64,000 bases of DNA from an uncultured Oceanospirillaceae bacterium (GTDB lineage: Bacteria; Pseudomonadota; Gammaproteobacteria; Pseudomonadales; Balneatricaceae). The notes under the pieces are model-generated. The model ran no database searches and was not told the origin of the DNA. It saw only the letters and a list, made by a program, of their open reading frames with translations. The stretch is from the NCBI GenBank assembly GCA_937138495.1, contig CAKZPE010000020.1:1-64000 (forward strand). Reading direction: 5' to 3'. Below, in pieces: positions 34,110 through 41,732 of this stretch. Every line of letters begins with the position of its first letter. Position 1 is the first letter of the stretch. Both the position numbers and the translations under genes were made by a program.

Positions 34110-35457
34110 GTTGCAGTACCTCTGCAGCGGTATACCGGGCAGCCGAGGTGTGAATCCGTCCGTTAGCGTCTGGCACAATCCAGGGGCGGTGCATGCTGCC
34201 CAGTTGTTCGGCTACCGCCAGGCCGGCCTGCAGGCCGTCTTCATGAAAGCCGTAGCCGAAGTATGCCCCGCAGAACCAGGTGTTTTGTCTGCCCTGTAAC
34301 TGCCAGAGCTGCTGTTGAGCCAGCAGTGCCTGCTGATTAAATACCGGGTGATCGTAAAACTGGCTGTGGATAATGGTATCCCGGGCCGGTGGCACAGGCG
34401 GATTGAGGGATACCAGTACCGGTGTATCTGTCGGCAGTGGCTGGAGCTGATTCATCCAGTAGGTCACGGCAACCTCCTGATGATGCTGGTTGCCTTCGGC
34501 CAGATAATTCCAGCTGGACCACACCGCTTTGCGCCGGGGCATCAGGTTTGTATCCAGATGGAGGAATGCCTGATTGCGCTGATACGGTAGCTTGCTCAGT
34601 AAGTTCTGTTCTGCTTCGCTGGGCTTTTCCAGCATGGCCAGAGCCTGATTGGAATGACAGGCGAGTACCACGTCGTCGTAATGTTCTTTTCCGCCATGCA
34701 GGTCTTCCACGGTGACCTGACCTGGCTGACGGATGATCCGGTGAATGCGGCTGTTGAGCCGGATATCATCCAGTTCTGCGGCTATTCTGCTGACATAGGC
34801 CTGACTGCCTCCCACAACCGTGCGCCACTGGGGACGGTCTTTGACCTGCAGTAAACCGTGGTTTTCGCAGAAACGCATAAAACTGTCGGCAGGGTAATCC
34901 AGCATCTGTTCAACCGGGGTGGACCAGATCGCCGCGCCCATCGGGAGCAGGTGCTGATAAATAAAGTTGCTGCTATAGCCCTGTTCAGCCAGGAGTTCCC
35001 GCAGGCTGAGTTGCCGAATACGGGCTTCTTGCTGAATCAACAGGGAATGCCGGTAAAAGTGGTGCAGGTCTTTAAGCATGCGCCAGAATGATGGCCGTAG
35101 CAGATTACGCTTCTGAGCAAACAGCCCCGCCAGTCCTGAACCTGAGTATTCCAGTTCGCCCTGATTAACAGAGACAGCAAATGACATATCTGTTTCGCAG
35201 TTGGGTACATTCAGGTGATCAAACAGGGCGACCAGATTGGGATAGTTAACCGGGTTATACACAATGAAGCCGGTATCCACGTTGATATGCTGGCCGTGAA
35301 GGTCAAAGCCTATGGTATTGGCATGACCGCCGAGGCGGTCGTCTTTTTCATACAGGGTGACCTGATGCTGACGGCTCAGTAACCATGCGCAGCTCAGCCC
35401 GGATATTCCGGCACCGATGACGGCGATTTTTTTAGGCTTTATGGCAGTTACATTCAT
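34102..35457 (-). CDS. NAD(P)/FAD-dependent oxidoreductase of the CFA-DUF1365 operon
   Basis: A 451-residue flavoprotein. The Rossmann motif IAVIGAGISGLSCAWLLSRQ opens the protein, and the second motif YEKDDRLGGHANT follows. It resembles amine-oxidase/desaturase-type flavoproteins, and it may oxidise a fatty acyl chain in the same pathway as DUF1365 and CFA synthase. The longest frame adds 17 codons; I use the ATG at 35457, where the conserved N-terminus begins. It is the first gene of the operon and has an ECF-type promoter 31 bases upstream. Confidence 0.9.
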   Translation of the reverse strand: MNVTAIKPKKIAVIGAGISGLSCAWLLSRQHQVTLYEKDDRLGGHANTIGFDLHGQHINVDTGFIVYNPVNYPNLVALFDHLNVPNCETDMSFAVSVNQGELEYSGSGLAGLFAQKRNLLRPSFWRMLKDLHHFYRHSLLIQQEARIRQLSLRELLAEQGYSSNFIYQHLLPMGAAIWSTPVEQMLDYPADSFMRFCENHGLLQVKDRPQWRTVVGGSQAYVSRIAAELDDIRLNSRIHRIIRQPGQVTVEDLHGGKEHYDDVVLACHSNQALAMLEKPSEAEQNLLSKLPYQRNQAFLHLDTNLMPRRKAVWSSWNYLAEGNQHHQEVAVTYWMNQLQPLPTDTPVLVSLNPPVPPARDTIIHSQFYDHPVFNQQALLAQQQLWQLQGRQNTWFCGAYFGYGFHEDGLQAGLAVAEQLGSMHRPWIVPDANGRIHTSAARYTAAEVLQHG

Positions 35458-35488
35458 GGCTCGGTCCGTTTTGCGCTGTGTTGGATAT

Positions 35489-35517
35489 CTGTACGGCAGG
35501 ATGAACACATCAGATCA
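35489..35517 (-). promoter_or_regulatory. ECF promoter of the FAD oxidoreductase-DUF1365-cfa operon
   Basis: On the minus strand TGATCT (plus 35512-35517), 17 bases, then GTACAG (plus 35489-35494). Spacing and sequence equal the other sites of the set. It faces away from the sigma-factor promoter. Confidence 0.75.
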
Positions 35518-35626
35518 CGCTGTGTTTGCCTGAATTAGCTATGTTATTAATTAATTTAAATATTTTAGCGGTAAAAAGGGTTAAATCCGTATCATATCTG
35601 TCAGAGTGAGCTATTTTTATGACAAC

Positions 35627-35655
35627 TGATCTAAACGGGCGCGGGTGGCGTAGAA
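35627..35655 (+). promoter_or_regulatory. ECF promoter of the sigma-ChrR operon (autoregulatory)
   Basis: TGATCT at 35627-35632, 17 bases, then GTAGAA at 35650-35655. The sigma-factor ATG is at 35662, so the transcript would have almost no leader. Confidence 0.75.
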
Positions 35656-35661
35656 AGGGTT

Positions 35662-36273
35662 ATGAATCACGAGCAACCGGATGAAACTGTGAATAATGTT
35701 GTTGCATTAAAAACCGCAGATGCCCCGGAATCCGCTTCAGCCAATGACTGGAGCGGACTACTGGCCGCACTGGGTGCCAAACAGGATAAACAGCTGTTTG
35801 TCAGCCTGTTTGGGCATTTTGCGCCCAGAGTGAAGGCATATATTCTGCGACTGGGCCTGGTAGAGAGTGTGGCTGAAGAGCTGATGCAGGAAACCATGTT
35901 ACTGATGTGGCGTAAGGCGCATATGTACAAGCCTGAAAAAGCCGCCGCCAGTACCTGGATTTTCACCCTGGCACGGAATCAGAGTATCGACTGGATGCGT
36001 AAGCAAAAGTATCCGGAGTATTCGTTTGATGAAACCTTTGATCAGGTTGATGAAACGGCGGAGGATGCCGGTGAGCAATTAGTCGTGAGTGGCCATCTGG
36101 GCGCGATCATTGACACCTTGCCGGAAAATCAGGCTCAGGTGATTTATATGTCATTTTATGAGGGCAGGGCGCACGGTGAAATTGCTGAAAGGCTGGGGAT
36201 TCCCCTGGGCAGTGTGAAGTCCCGGATACGCCTTGCCTGTGAAAAAATTAAAGCCGCCTGGAGGGACGTATGA
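35662..36273 (+). CDS. ECF RNA polymerase sigma factor, RpoE of the RpoE-ChrR (ECF11) type
   Basis: A 203-residue ECF sigma factor. Region 2 spans about 50-115 (HFAPRVKAYILRLGLVESVAEELMQETMLLMW, then TWIFTLARNQSIDWMRKQK) and region 4 about 150-200 (LPENQAQVIYMSFYEGRAHGEIAERLGIPLGSVKSRIRLACEKIK). HFAPRVK and the ChrR partner gene mark the singlet-oxygen type known from Rhodobacter. It overlaps the anti-sigma gene by four bases. About 30 extra residues precede region 2. Sites matching its expected promoter are found before five nearby units including its own. Confidence 0.92.
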   Translation: MNHEQPDETVNNVVALKTADAPESASANDWSGLLAALGAKQDKQLFVSLFGHFAPRVKAYILRLGLVESVAEELMQETMLLMWRKAHMYKPEKAAASTWIFTLARNQSIDWMRKQKYPEYSFDETFDQVDETAEDAGEQLVVSGHLGAIIDTLPENQAQVIYMSFYEGRAHGEIAERLGIPLGSVKSRIRLACEKIKAAWRDV

Positions 36274-36926
36274 GTATTCGTCACCATCTCGATGAGGCAA
36301 CACTGCTGAGTTACGCCGCTGGTTCTCTGTCGCAGGGCATGGCGCTGGTCGTTGCCTGCCATCTGTCAATGTGTTCGCAGTGCCGCAAACGCGCGGCTGA
36401 ACAGGAAGCGGTCGGCGGTTCGTTACTGGAAGATCTGGCGCCTGCTGAAGTCTCGGCACATGCGCTGGATAATTTGCTGTCTGCACTGGATGCCCCTGTA
36501 TCGGCACCGGAGGAGAAGCCGGATGAGTGCCGCCGGGTAAAGGACAGCCGTCTGCCTGCCCCGCTGGGAGATTATTTGCCGTATACGCTGGATGATGTTC
36601 CCTGGAAAAAGCTGGTGGCCGGTATCAGTTATTACGACATTGAGTGCCAGACTGGCGGTGTGTCCCGGCTGATGCGCATTGCCCCCGGCAAAAATCTGCT
36701 GCCGCATACCCATAAAGGGAATGAGCTGACACTGGTCTTACAGGGTTCGTTCTGTGATGAAATTGGGCGCTTTGCCCGGGGTGATGTAGCCGATCTGGAT
36801 GATCAGGTTGAGCATCAGCCACTGGTGGACAGCAATACTGACTGTATCTGTCTGATTGCGACGGATGCACCACTGAAATTTACCACGCTGCTGGGCCGGC
36901 TGGTGCAGCCGGTGACCGGTTTCTGA
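36270..36926 (+). CDS. ChrR-type zinc-binding anti-sigma factor with cupin domain
   Basis: A 218-residue anti-sigma factor. The N-terminal zinc anti-sigma domain shows H6 and the HxxxCxxC motif at H31-C35-C38, and the C-terminal cupin domain (about 115-205) has the His/Glu metal site in LLPHTHKGNELTLVLQG and a later VEHQP. In Rhodobacter ChrR holds RpoE until singlet oxygen disrupts the complex, a response needing the cupin domain. Its start overlaps the sigma-factor stop by four bases. Confidence 0.92.
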   Translation: MSIRHHLDEATLLSYAAGSLSQGMALVVACHLSMCSQCRKRAAEQEAVGGSLLEDLAPAEVSAHALDNLLSALDAPVSAPEEKPDECRRVKDSRLPAPLGDYLPYTLDDVPWKKLVAGISYYDIECQTGGVSRLMRIAPGKNLLPHTHKGNELTLVLQGSFCDEIGRFARGDVADLDDQVEHQPLVDSNTDCICLIATDAPLKFTTLLGRLVQPVTGF

Positions 36927-36928
36927 AG

Positions 36929-37144
36929 ATGCGTCCGCTGAATCCCAACAAACTGTTGCTCAGTAAATGGACTGCGGTGACGCCTCACAACCGTGAGCGG
37001 CATTTTATGGTCACGACATTGTTACGGGATGAAACCGAGACGGTAACCGGCTGCGTGTTGCAGGCGGTTATCAACGGCAATGATTATCCCATCGACTGGC
37101 GGGATCTGAAAAACAGTGAAACCTGGTTACAGGGCTGGAAGTAA
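36929..37144 (+). CDS. Trp-rich small protein, TIGR02450 family
   Basis: A 71-residue protein with the TIGR02450 pattern: NPNKLLLSKWTAVTPHNRERHFMV at the start and four Trp in total, ending WRDLKNSETWLQGWK. The family is conserved in marine proteobacteria, without known function. Only two bases separate it from the anti-sigma gene, so it belongs to the sigma operon and probably to the same stress response. Confidence 0.85.
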   Translation: MRPLNPNKLLLSKWTAVTPHNRERHFMVTTLLRDETETVTGCVLQAVINGNDYPIDWRDLKNSETWLQGWK

Positions 37145-37147
37145 TGT

Positions 37148-37519
37148 TTACAGCCCTGTTGAGCAGCGGTCACGGCAGCGGCGGGTAAACCGCCAGTGTG
37201 CGAAACGCAGGTATGCAGCCTGCATGACCGGCTCAAGCCGTAACAGCCGCACTGTTTTGGCCAGGTGCCGGTATCCCGGCAGGTGCTCCCAGATAATCAG
37301 GAAACCAGGTACACCGCGATGCAGTACGCCTTGCGGGTCCGCCACATGTAATACCTGCATGGCTTCACGTTCGCTGATGTTGTGATCCTGCAGGGCATCT
37401 GCAGCGCGGTGCAGGTCCAGCCAACTGATCCGAAGGGCTTTGTCCAGCCGCTGATAATGCCCGATTTCTTTACGGCACAGTGGGCAGTTACCATCAAAAA
37501 ATACTTTAGGTTTTTGCAT
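37148..37519 (-). CDS. DCC-family (DUF393) thiol-disulfide oxidoreductase-like protein
   Basis: A 123-residue protein opening MQKPKVFFDGNCPLCRKEIGHYQRLD, the DxxCPxC signature of the DUF393/DCC family, with GVPGFLIIWEHLPGYRHL in the second half. The CPLC pair suggests thioredoxin-like redox activity. The frame continues far upstream, but homology and the promoter position fix the start at 37519. An ECF-type promoter with one mismatch lies upstream on the minus strand. It converges on the Trp-rich protein gene with three bases between the stops. Confidence 0.85.
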   Translation of the reverse strand: MQKPKVFFDGNCPLCRKEIGHYQRLDKALRISWLDLHRAADALQDHNISEREAMQVLHVADPQGVLHRGVPGFLIIWEHLPGYRHLAKTVRLLRLEPVMQAAYLRFAHWRFTRRCRDRCSTGL

Positions 37520-37552
37520 GGCCAGGGCCTTTCGTTTGTCTGTCGGAAAACA

Positions 37553-37581
37553 GTATACGTGATGACCGGGTCTGCGGTTCA
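37553..37581 (-). promoter_or_regulatory. Probable ECF promoter of the DUF393 gene
   Basis: On the minus strand TGAACC (plus 37576-37581; one mismatch to TGATCC), 17 bases, then GTATAC (plus 37553-37558). It is 34 bases before the start. Confidence 0.6.
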
Positions 37582-37610
37582 CCGGGCCCTGTCCGGAAGA
37601 GGAGATTATC

Positions 37611-38351
37611 ATGCAATATTTCCCCCAGGCGATGAATGTCGCTGTTATCGGCGCTGGTGGCGCAATTGGCCGTGCGATGGTCTCTGCGCTTGCCAGCCAT
37701 GACAAGGTAAATACTGTGTATGCGTATGCCCGGGAGCCGGTGTGCTTTGCTGATGTTGCCGGTGCCGCAAAAATCAAAACAGCCTGTATGAATCCTTTGT
37801 GTGCGGTGTCTTTGGCAGAGGGGGCGGAGCGGGTGTGTCAGGCGCTGGATATGGTAATAGTGACAACCGGGTTATTGCATCAGGATTCCCTGCAGCCGGA
37901 AAAACGGCTGACAGAGATTAACCGCGATAATTTTTTGCAGGTGATGCAGGTAAATACCCTGTTACCTATGTTAGTTGCTCAGGCGTTTATGCCTCTGTTC
38001 CGTACCGGCAGCCATCGCGTATTTGCGGCGCTGTCTGCCCGGGTGGGGAGTATTTCTGATAACCGTCTGGGGGGCTGGTACAGCTACCGCTCCAGTAAGG
38101 CGGCGCTGAATATGTTATTGAAAAATATGGCGATAGAAATGCGGCGTAGCCGGCCGGGTATGATTGTTTGCGGGCTCCACCCCGGAACCGTCGACAGCGG
38201 ACTGTCACAGCCTTTCCAGCGTAATGTGCCCGCGGAAAAACTGTTTACTGCCGAGTATGCGGCGGCGTCTCTGTTGCAGGTGATTGGTCGGTTGCAGGCG
38301 GATGATTCCGGTAAGGTTTTTGCCTGGGACGGCCAGACTGTTGAGCCGTAA
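37611..38351 (+). CDS. Short-chain dehydrogenase/reductase (C-factor-like)
   Basis: A 246-residue SDR with MNVAVIGAGGAIGRAMV as nucleotide-binding start and the catalytic YxxxK in GWYSYRSSKAALNML preceded by a Ser in ALSARVG. The spacing and the segment HPGTVDSGLSQPFQ resemble the C-factor group of SDRs. GAGGAG lies six bases before the ATG. No convincing ECF promoter was found on the plus strand, though the divergent DUF393 promoter lies in the same short intergenic region. Substrate unknown. Confidence 0.87.
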   Translation: MQYFPQAMNVAVIGAGGAIGRAMVSALASHDKVNTVYAYAREPVCFADVAGAAKIKTACMNPLCAVSLAEGAERVCQALDMVIVTTGLLHQDSLQPEKRLTEINRDNFLQVMQVNTLLPMLVAQAFMPLFRTGSHRVFAALSARVGSISDNRLGGWYSYRSSKAALNMLLKNMAIEMRRSRPGMIVCGLHPGTVDSGLSQPFQRNVPAEKLFTAEYAAASLLQVIGRLQADDSGKVFAWDGQTVEP

Positions 38352-38378
38352 AGCCTGGCCGTAAAGCCTGGCCGTAAA
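38346..38378 (+). repeat. Tandem repeat, 13-base unit, about 2.5 copies
   Basis: The unit CCGTAAAGCCTGG occurs at 38346 and 38359 and is followed by CCGTAAA. It starts inside the last codons of the SDR gene and includes its stop, so a duplication after the stop codon is the likely origin. Confidence 0.9.
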
Positions 38379-38402
38379 ATATATCTGCCGTGAAGTGACA
38401 GT

Positions 38403-38431
38403 TGATCTGTTCAGTGGTGGGTTGCGTATAC
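38403..38431 (+). promoter_or_regulatory. ECF promoter of the second DUF3833 gene
   Basis: TGATCT at 38403-38408, 17 bases, then GTATAC at 38426-38431, 29 bases before the ATG at 38461. It decides the start of that gene, because the longer frame begins upstream of the promoter. Confidence 0.75.
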
Positions 38432-38460
38432 CGGTGGTGATTGTCAGCAGGTATTTTTTT

Positions 38461-38967
38461 ATGGACGAGTCCTCTTTATTTCATCCTACTCCACACTGTA
38501 ATGCCGCCGGTGAGCGAGGGTTTTCCCTGCCGTCTCAGCTGGATATTTATCGCTATTTTCAGGGGGAGACACTGGCGTACGGAATCTTTGAAGACCGGTT
38601 TGGTAAGCTCAGACGCAGCTTTAAAGTGTATATTCACGGGCAGGTTGAAGGCAGAAAACTGCGTCTCACGGAAGATTTTTACTATGACGACGGTGAAGAA
38701 AGTCAGCGGATCTGGTTAATCTCGGATGAAGGTAATAACCGGTTTACCGGTGAGGCGGCTGATATTCAGGGGCGGGCACTGGGGGTCCGGGAACGTCATA
38801 TGCTTTCCTGGCGTTACCGTATGGATCTGAGCATTCAGGGGCGCAGCTGGAGGGTGCAATTTGATGACCGGATGTACCTGCTGGATGAGACGGTTATGGT
38901 TAACCGTGCCCGGGTGAGTAAGTGGGGGATGACACTGGGCACGGTGAGCATTTTCTTCCGTAAGTAG
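38461..38967 (+). CDS. Second DUF3833-family protein, without signal peptide
   Basis: A 168-residue DUF3833 protein. It aligns by eye with the lipoprotein at 28105: IYRYFQGETLAYGIFEDRFGKLRRSF, TEDFYYDDGEESQR, FTGEAADIQGRALG and NRARVSKWGMTLGTVSIFFRK. Unlike that paralogue it has no signal peptide or lipobox and so should be cytoplasmic. The frame opens at a GTG at 38395, but an ECF promoter lies inside that extension, so the ATG at 38461 is the likely start. Both paralogues thus appear under the same sigma factor. Function unknown. Confidence 0.85.
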   Translation: MDESSLFHPTPHCNAAGERGFSLPSQLDIYRYFQGETLAYGIFEDRFGKLRRSFKVYIHGQVEGRKLRLTEDFYYDDGEESQRIWLISDEGNNRFTGEAADIQGRALGVRERHMLSWRYRMDLSIQGRSWRVQFDDRMYLLDETVMVNRARVSKWGMTLGTVSIFFRK

Positions 38968-39102
38968 TGGCTGCCGTAATCATCCCCGAATTCTGTGGGT
39001 AAGTCTGTTTGCAGTCTGCGCATCAATGGCTGCAGCCCTTCATATACAGGCGTTTCAGGCTCCTGGTCAGAGAACAGCCAGTCATGGGTTTGCAGTGGAC
39101 AA

Positions 39103-39663
39103 TCAGTCTTGCGGATAGTGAATCAGGTTGTGGAAAACCCCCGGTGCCGTGCTCATATTTCTGTACCCGTGGGGGGTGTCGGCAGCAAACCGGATTGCAT
39201 CACCTTTGCTCAGTGCCTGCCACTGGCCGTCTGCATAAATCTCTACGTCACCTGCTGTCACAATCACATGTTCGATGACCCCCGGTTCGTGAGGGTCAGA
39301 GTAGCGTTCGTAGCCGGGTAACAGGGTCAGTTCGAACATTTCGAAGCCCAGTGCCGGGTTAAAGGGAAACAGTGTGGCGACCAGCATCCGGTCCTGAGTA
39401 GGCTGTTCCCGCAGGGCATCAGCATTACGGAAAACCGTCGGCGGGCCGTTCAGTGCCGGTCCGAGAAGCCCTGACATTGACAGGTTAAGGCCGCTGGCAA
39501 TTTTCCACAGGGTGGCGAGCGTTGGGCTGGATTCGCCCCGTTCAATCTGTCCCAGCATGGCTTTGCTGACGCCGGTGGCTTTAGCAGCTTTATCCAGGCT
39601 CAGGTCTTTTTCTTTACGTGCCTGTTTCAGGGCACCGGCGAGATAGGTATTAACTTCCTGCAT
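39103..39663 (-). CDS. XRE-family regulator with cupin sensor domain
   Basis: A 186-residue regulator: helix-turn-helix in residues about 10-65 (KDLSLDKAAKATGVSKAMLGQIERGESSPTLATLWKIA) and a C-terminal cupin domain (about 110-185) with IYADGQWQALSKGDAIRFAADTPHGYRN. This architecture is common in regulators that sense small molecules next to transporter or catabolic genes. It diverges from benE with a large inverted repeat between, so it probably represses benE and itself. Confidence 0.92.
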   Translation of the reverse strand: MQEVNTYLAGALKQARKEKDLSLDKAAKATGVSKAMLGQIERGESSPTLATLWKIASGLNLSMSGLLGPALNGPPTVFRNADALREQPTQDRMLVATLFPFNPALGFEMFELTLLPGYERYSDPHEPGVIEHVIVTAGDVEIYADGQWQALSKGDAIRFAADTPHGYRNMSTAPGVFHNLIHYPQD

Positions 39664-39691
39664 GATCTTTCTGCTTAATTAAGGCTTGTAC

Positions 39692-39737
39692 GTTATAGCG
39701 CACAGCTGCTACGCTTGTCTATATCGTGCGCTATAAC
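39692..39737. promoter_or_regulatory. Operator with 12-base arms between the XRE regulator and benE
   Basis: GTTATAGCGCAC at 39692-39703 mirrors GTGCGCTATAAC at 39726-39737 with perfect arms and 22 bases between. The repeat is centred in the divergent region and has no loop suited to a terminator. Confidence 0.75.
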
Positions 39738-39781
39738 GCACAAAGTATCAGGCAGACCGAAATGTATTTAGCGGGGTAAAT

Positions 39782-40975
39782 ATGCGGCAATGGCTAAACC
39801 TTTCCCATATATCCACAGGCTTTGTGGTGGTGCTGGTGGGGTATTCAAGTTCAGCAATCATTGTGTTTCAGGCGGCGGCAGCGGCCGGAGCAACGGCGGC
39901 TGAGCTGAGTTCCTGGTTGTGGGCGCTGGGGATCGGCATGGGGGCAACCAGCATTGGCTTGTCGCTGTACTATAAAAAACCGGTGGTGACGGCCTGGTCG
40001 ACGCCGGGCGCGGCGCTACTGGTGACGGCGCTGGCCGGACTGAATATGCAGCAGGCTGTCGGGGTGTTCCTGTTCAGTTCCGGGCTGGTAGCACTGTGTG
40101 GTCTGACCGGCTGGTTTAATCTGATTATGCGTCAGGTGCCGGTCTCTCTGGCGGCCGCCATGCTGGGCGGGGTGTTGCTGAACTTCGGGCTGGACCTGTT
40201 TATTGCGGCGGATTCTCATTTCTGGCTGGTACTGTCAATGCTGGCCTGTTATCTGCTGCTCAAGCCGGTGTTGCCCCGGTATTGTATTCCGCTGGTGTTA
40301 TGCGCAGGTGTTGTTGGCAGCGCGCTGAGCGGGGAGCTGATGTGGCAGAGTGTTGAACTGCAACTGGCCACGCCGCTGTTCATCATGCCTGAATTCAGTG
40401 TTGCCGCCCTGATCGGGGTGGGGGTTCCGCTGTTTGTGGTTACCATGGCATCACAGAATGTGCCCGGGGTAGCGGTGATCCGTGCAAACGGTTATGACAC
40501 GCCGGTGTCACCTCTGATTTCTGCTACCGGGCTGGCCGGGGTTTTACTGGCGCCTTTGGGGGGCTTTTCGTATTGCCTGGCGGCGATTACAGCGGCTATC
40601 TGTATGAGCGAAGAAGCCGATCCTGATGTCGGGCAGCGTTATCGCAGTGCTGTCTGGGCAGGTGTGTTTTATGTGCTGGCGGGCATATTTGGCGCGACGG
40701 TGGCAGCGTTATTTACCGCTTTTCCGCAGGCACTGATTATGAGCATTGCCGGGCTGGCGCTGTTGTCCACCATTGCGAACAGTCTGAGTGCCGCCTTCAG
40801 TGAGGCCAGCCACCGGGAGGCCGCGATGCTGACGTTTTTACTGACCGCATCTGGCGTGAGCCTGTTGGGTATCAGCAGTGCTTTTTGGGGGTTGTTGCTG
40901 GGGTTGCTTGCATACCACAGTGCTAAGCGGTGGGGGCCGGCAAAAACGGTTGCTGCGGCGGACGGTAAAGGGTAA
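39782..40975 (+). CDS. BenE-family benzoate/H+ symporter
   Basis: A 397-residue polytopic protein with about twelve hydrophobic helices. BenE motifs are YSSSAIIVFQAAAAAGAT in helix 1, PVVTAWSTPGAALLVT and the later ITAAICMSEEADPDVGQRY. The family imports benzoate or related compounds with protons; in many genomes solitary BenE proteins have unknown substrates. No benzoate catabolic genes are near, so the substrate is open. GGGG precedes the ATG. The XRE-cupin regulator diverges from it. Confidence 0.92.
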   Translation: MRQWLNLSHISTGFVVVLVGYSSSAIIVFQAAAAAGATAAELSSWLWALGIGMGATSIGLSLYYKKPVVTAWSTPGAALLVTALAGLNMQQAVGVFLFSSGLVALCGLTGWFNLIMRQVPVSLAAAMLGGVLLNFGLDLFIAADSHFWLVLSMLACYLLLKPVLPRYCIPLVLCAGVVGSALSGELMWQSVELQLATPLFIMPEFSVAALIGVGVPLFVVTMASQNVPGVAVIRANGYDTPVSPLISATGLAGVLLAPLGGFSYCLAAITAAICMSEEADPDVGQRYRSAVWAGVFYVLAGIFGATVAALFTAFPQALIMSIAGLALLSTIANSLSAAFSEASHREAAMLTFLLTASGVSLLGISSAFWGLLLGLLAYHSAKRWGPAKTVAAADGKG

Positions 40976-40979
40976 TGAG

Positions 40980-41651
40980 TCAGCGTTTTGGCAGGCCTGT
41001 CACCAGAGCTTCCAGACCCGGCAGGGTCAGGTCCGGTTGCTGATCCCATGGATCAAAAGGCACCGTTAGATCCCGCTGTATCCAGGCAGCATACCAGCCT
41101 GCGTGCCGTGCGCCGGTGATGTCAAAAGGGTTTCCGGAAATCAGCCAGGTGTGCTGACGGTGGCTGTGACTGCGGTGTAAAAAGTGCTGATATACATCGG
41201 GAGAGGGTTTAAAGCTGCGGACGTCGACAACGCTGATGACGGCTTCAAAGTAAGTGTGGATGCCCGCCTGTTGTAAGAGTTTTGTCACCGCGTCGGCCTG
41301 GCCATTGGAGAAAGCATACAGGCGGTGTCCGGCCTGTTGTAACGCCATCAGGGCAGGCCCGGCATCTGTAAAGGCGGGCAGTTGGGTATACGCGAGCATC
41401 AGGTCTTGTTGCTGAGCCTGGCTGAGCCCGGTTCCGAGCAGGCTGTCGGTATATTGCAGGGCATCCAGTGTGCAGCGGCTGAAAGGTTGGTAATCCTGCA
41501 TCAGTCCGCGGCGAAAGCTGTATTCCAGTTGTTTATCCCGCCAGCACCGGGAGAACTGTTCAGCCTGTTCGCCGATCATGTGTTGCAGCTGAATGACCAC
41601 GCCGCGGGTATCAATCAGGGTGCCGTAAACATCGAATGCCAGTGTCAACAT
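40980..41651 (-). CDS. Haloacid dehalogenase, type II (HAD superfamily)
   Basis: A 223-residue HAD hydrolase. The nucleophile Asp is in AFDVYGTLIDTRG near residue 7, the second motif Ser/Asn is in LYAFSNGQ, the Lys lies in SFKPSPDVY, and the acidic motif is in ISGNPFDITGARHAGWYAAWIQR. The type II 2-haloacid dehalogenase layout fits. The physiological substrate may be another phosphate or halide compound. It converges on benE with four bases between the stops. Confidence 0.9.
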   Translation of the reverse strand: MLTLAFDVYGTLIDTRGVVIQLQHMIGEQAEQFSRCWRDKQLEYSFRRGLMQDYQPFSRCTLDALQYTDSLLGTGLSQAQQQDLMLAYTQLPAFTDAGPALMALQQAGHRLYAFSNGQADAVTKLLQQAGIHTYFEAVISVVDVRSFKPSPDVYQHFLHRSHSHRQHTWLISGNPFDITGARHAGWYAAWIQRDLTVPFDPWDQQPDLTLPGLEALVTGLPKR

Positions 41652-41732
41652 ATGTTGTTCTTCTGTGGTGATGGTTTATGTCTGATCCGGCTGATTACTA
41701 TAGATCATATTTTCATGCCGGCTGTATCGACT

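Noticed and set aside
37520..37777. Long upstream extension of the DUF393 frame
   Set aside because: It runs antisense into the divergent SDR gene and past the promoter; conserved sequence begins at 37519.
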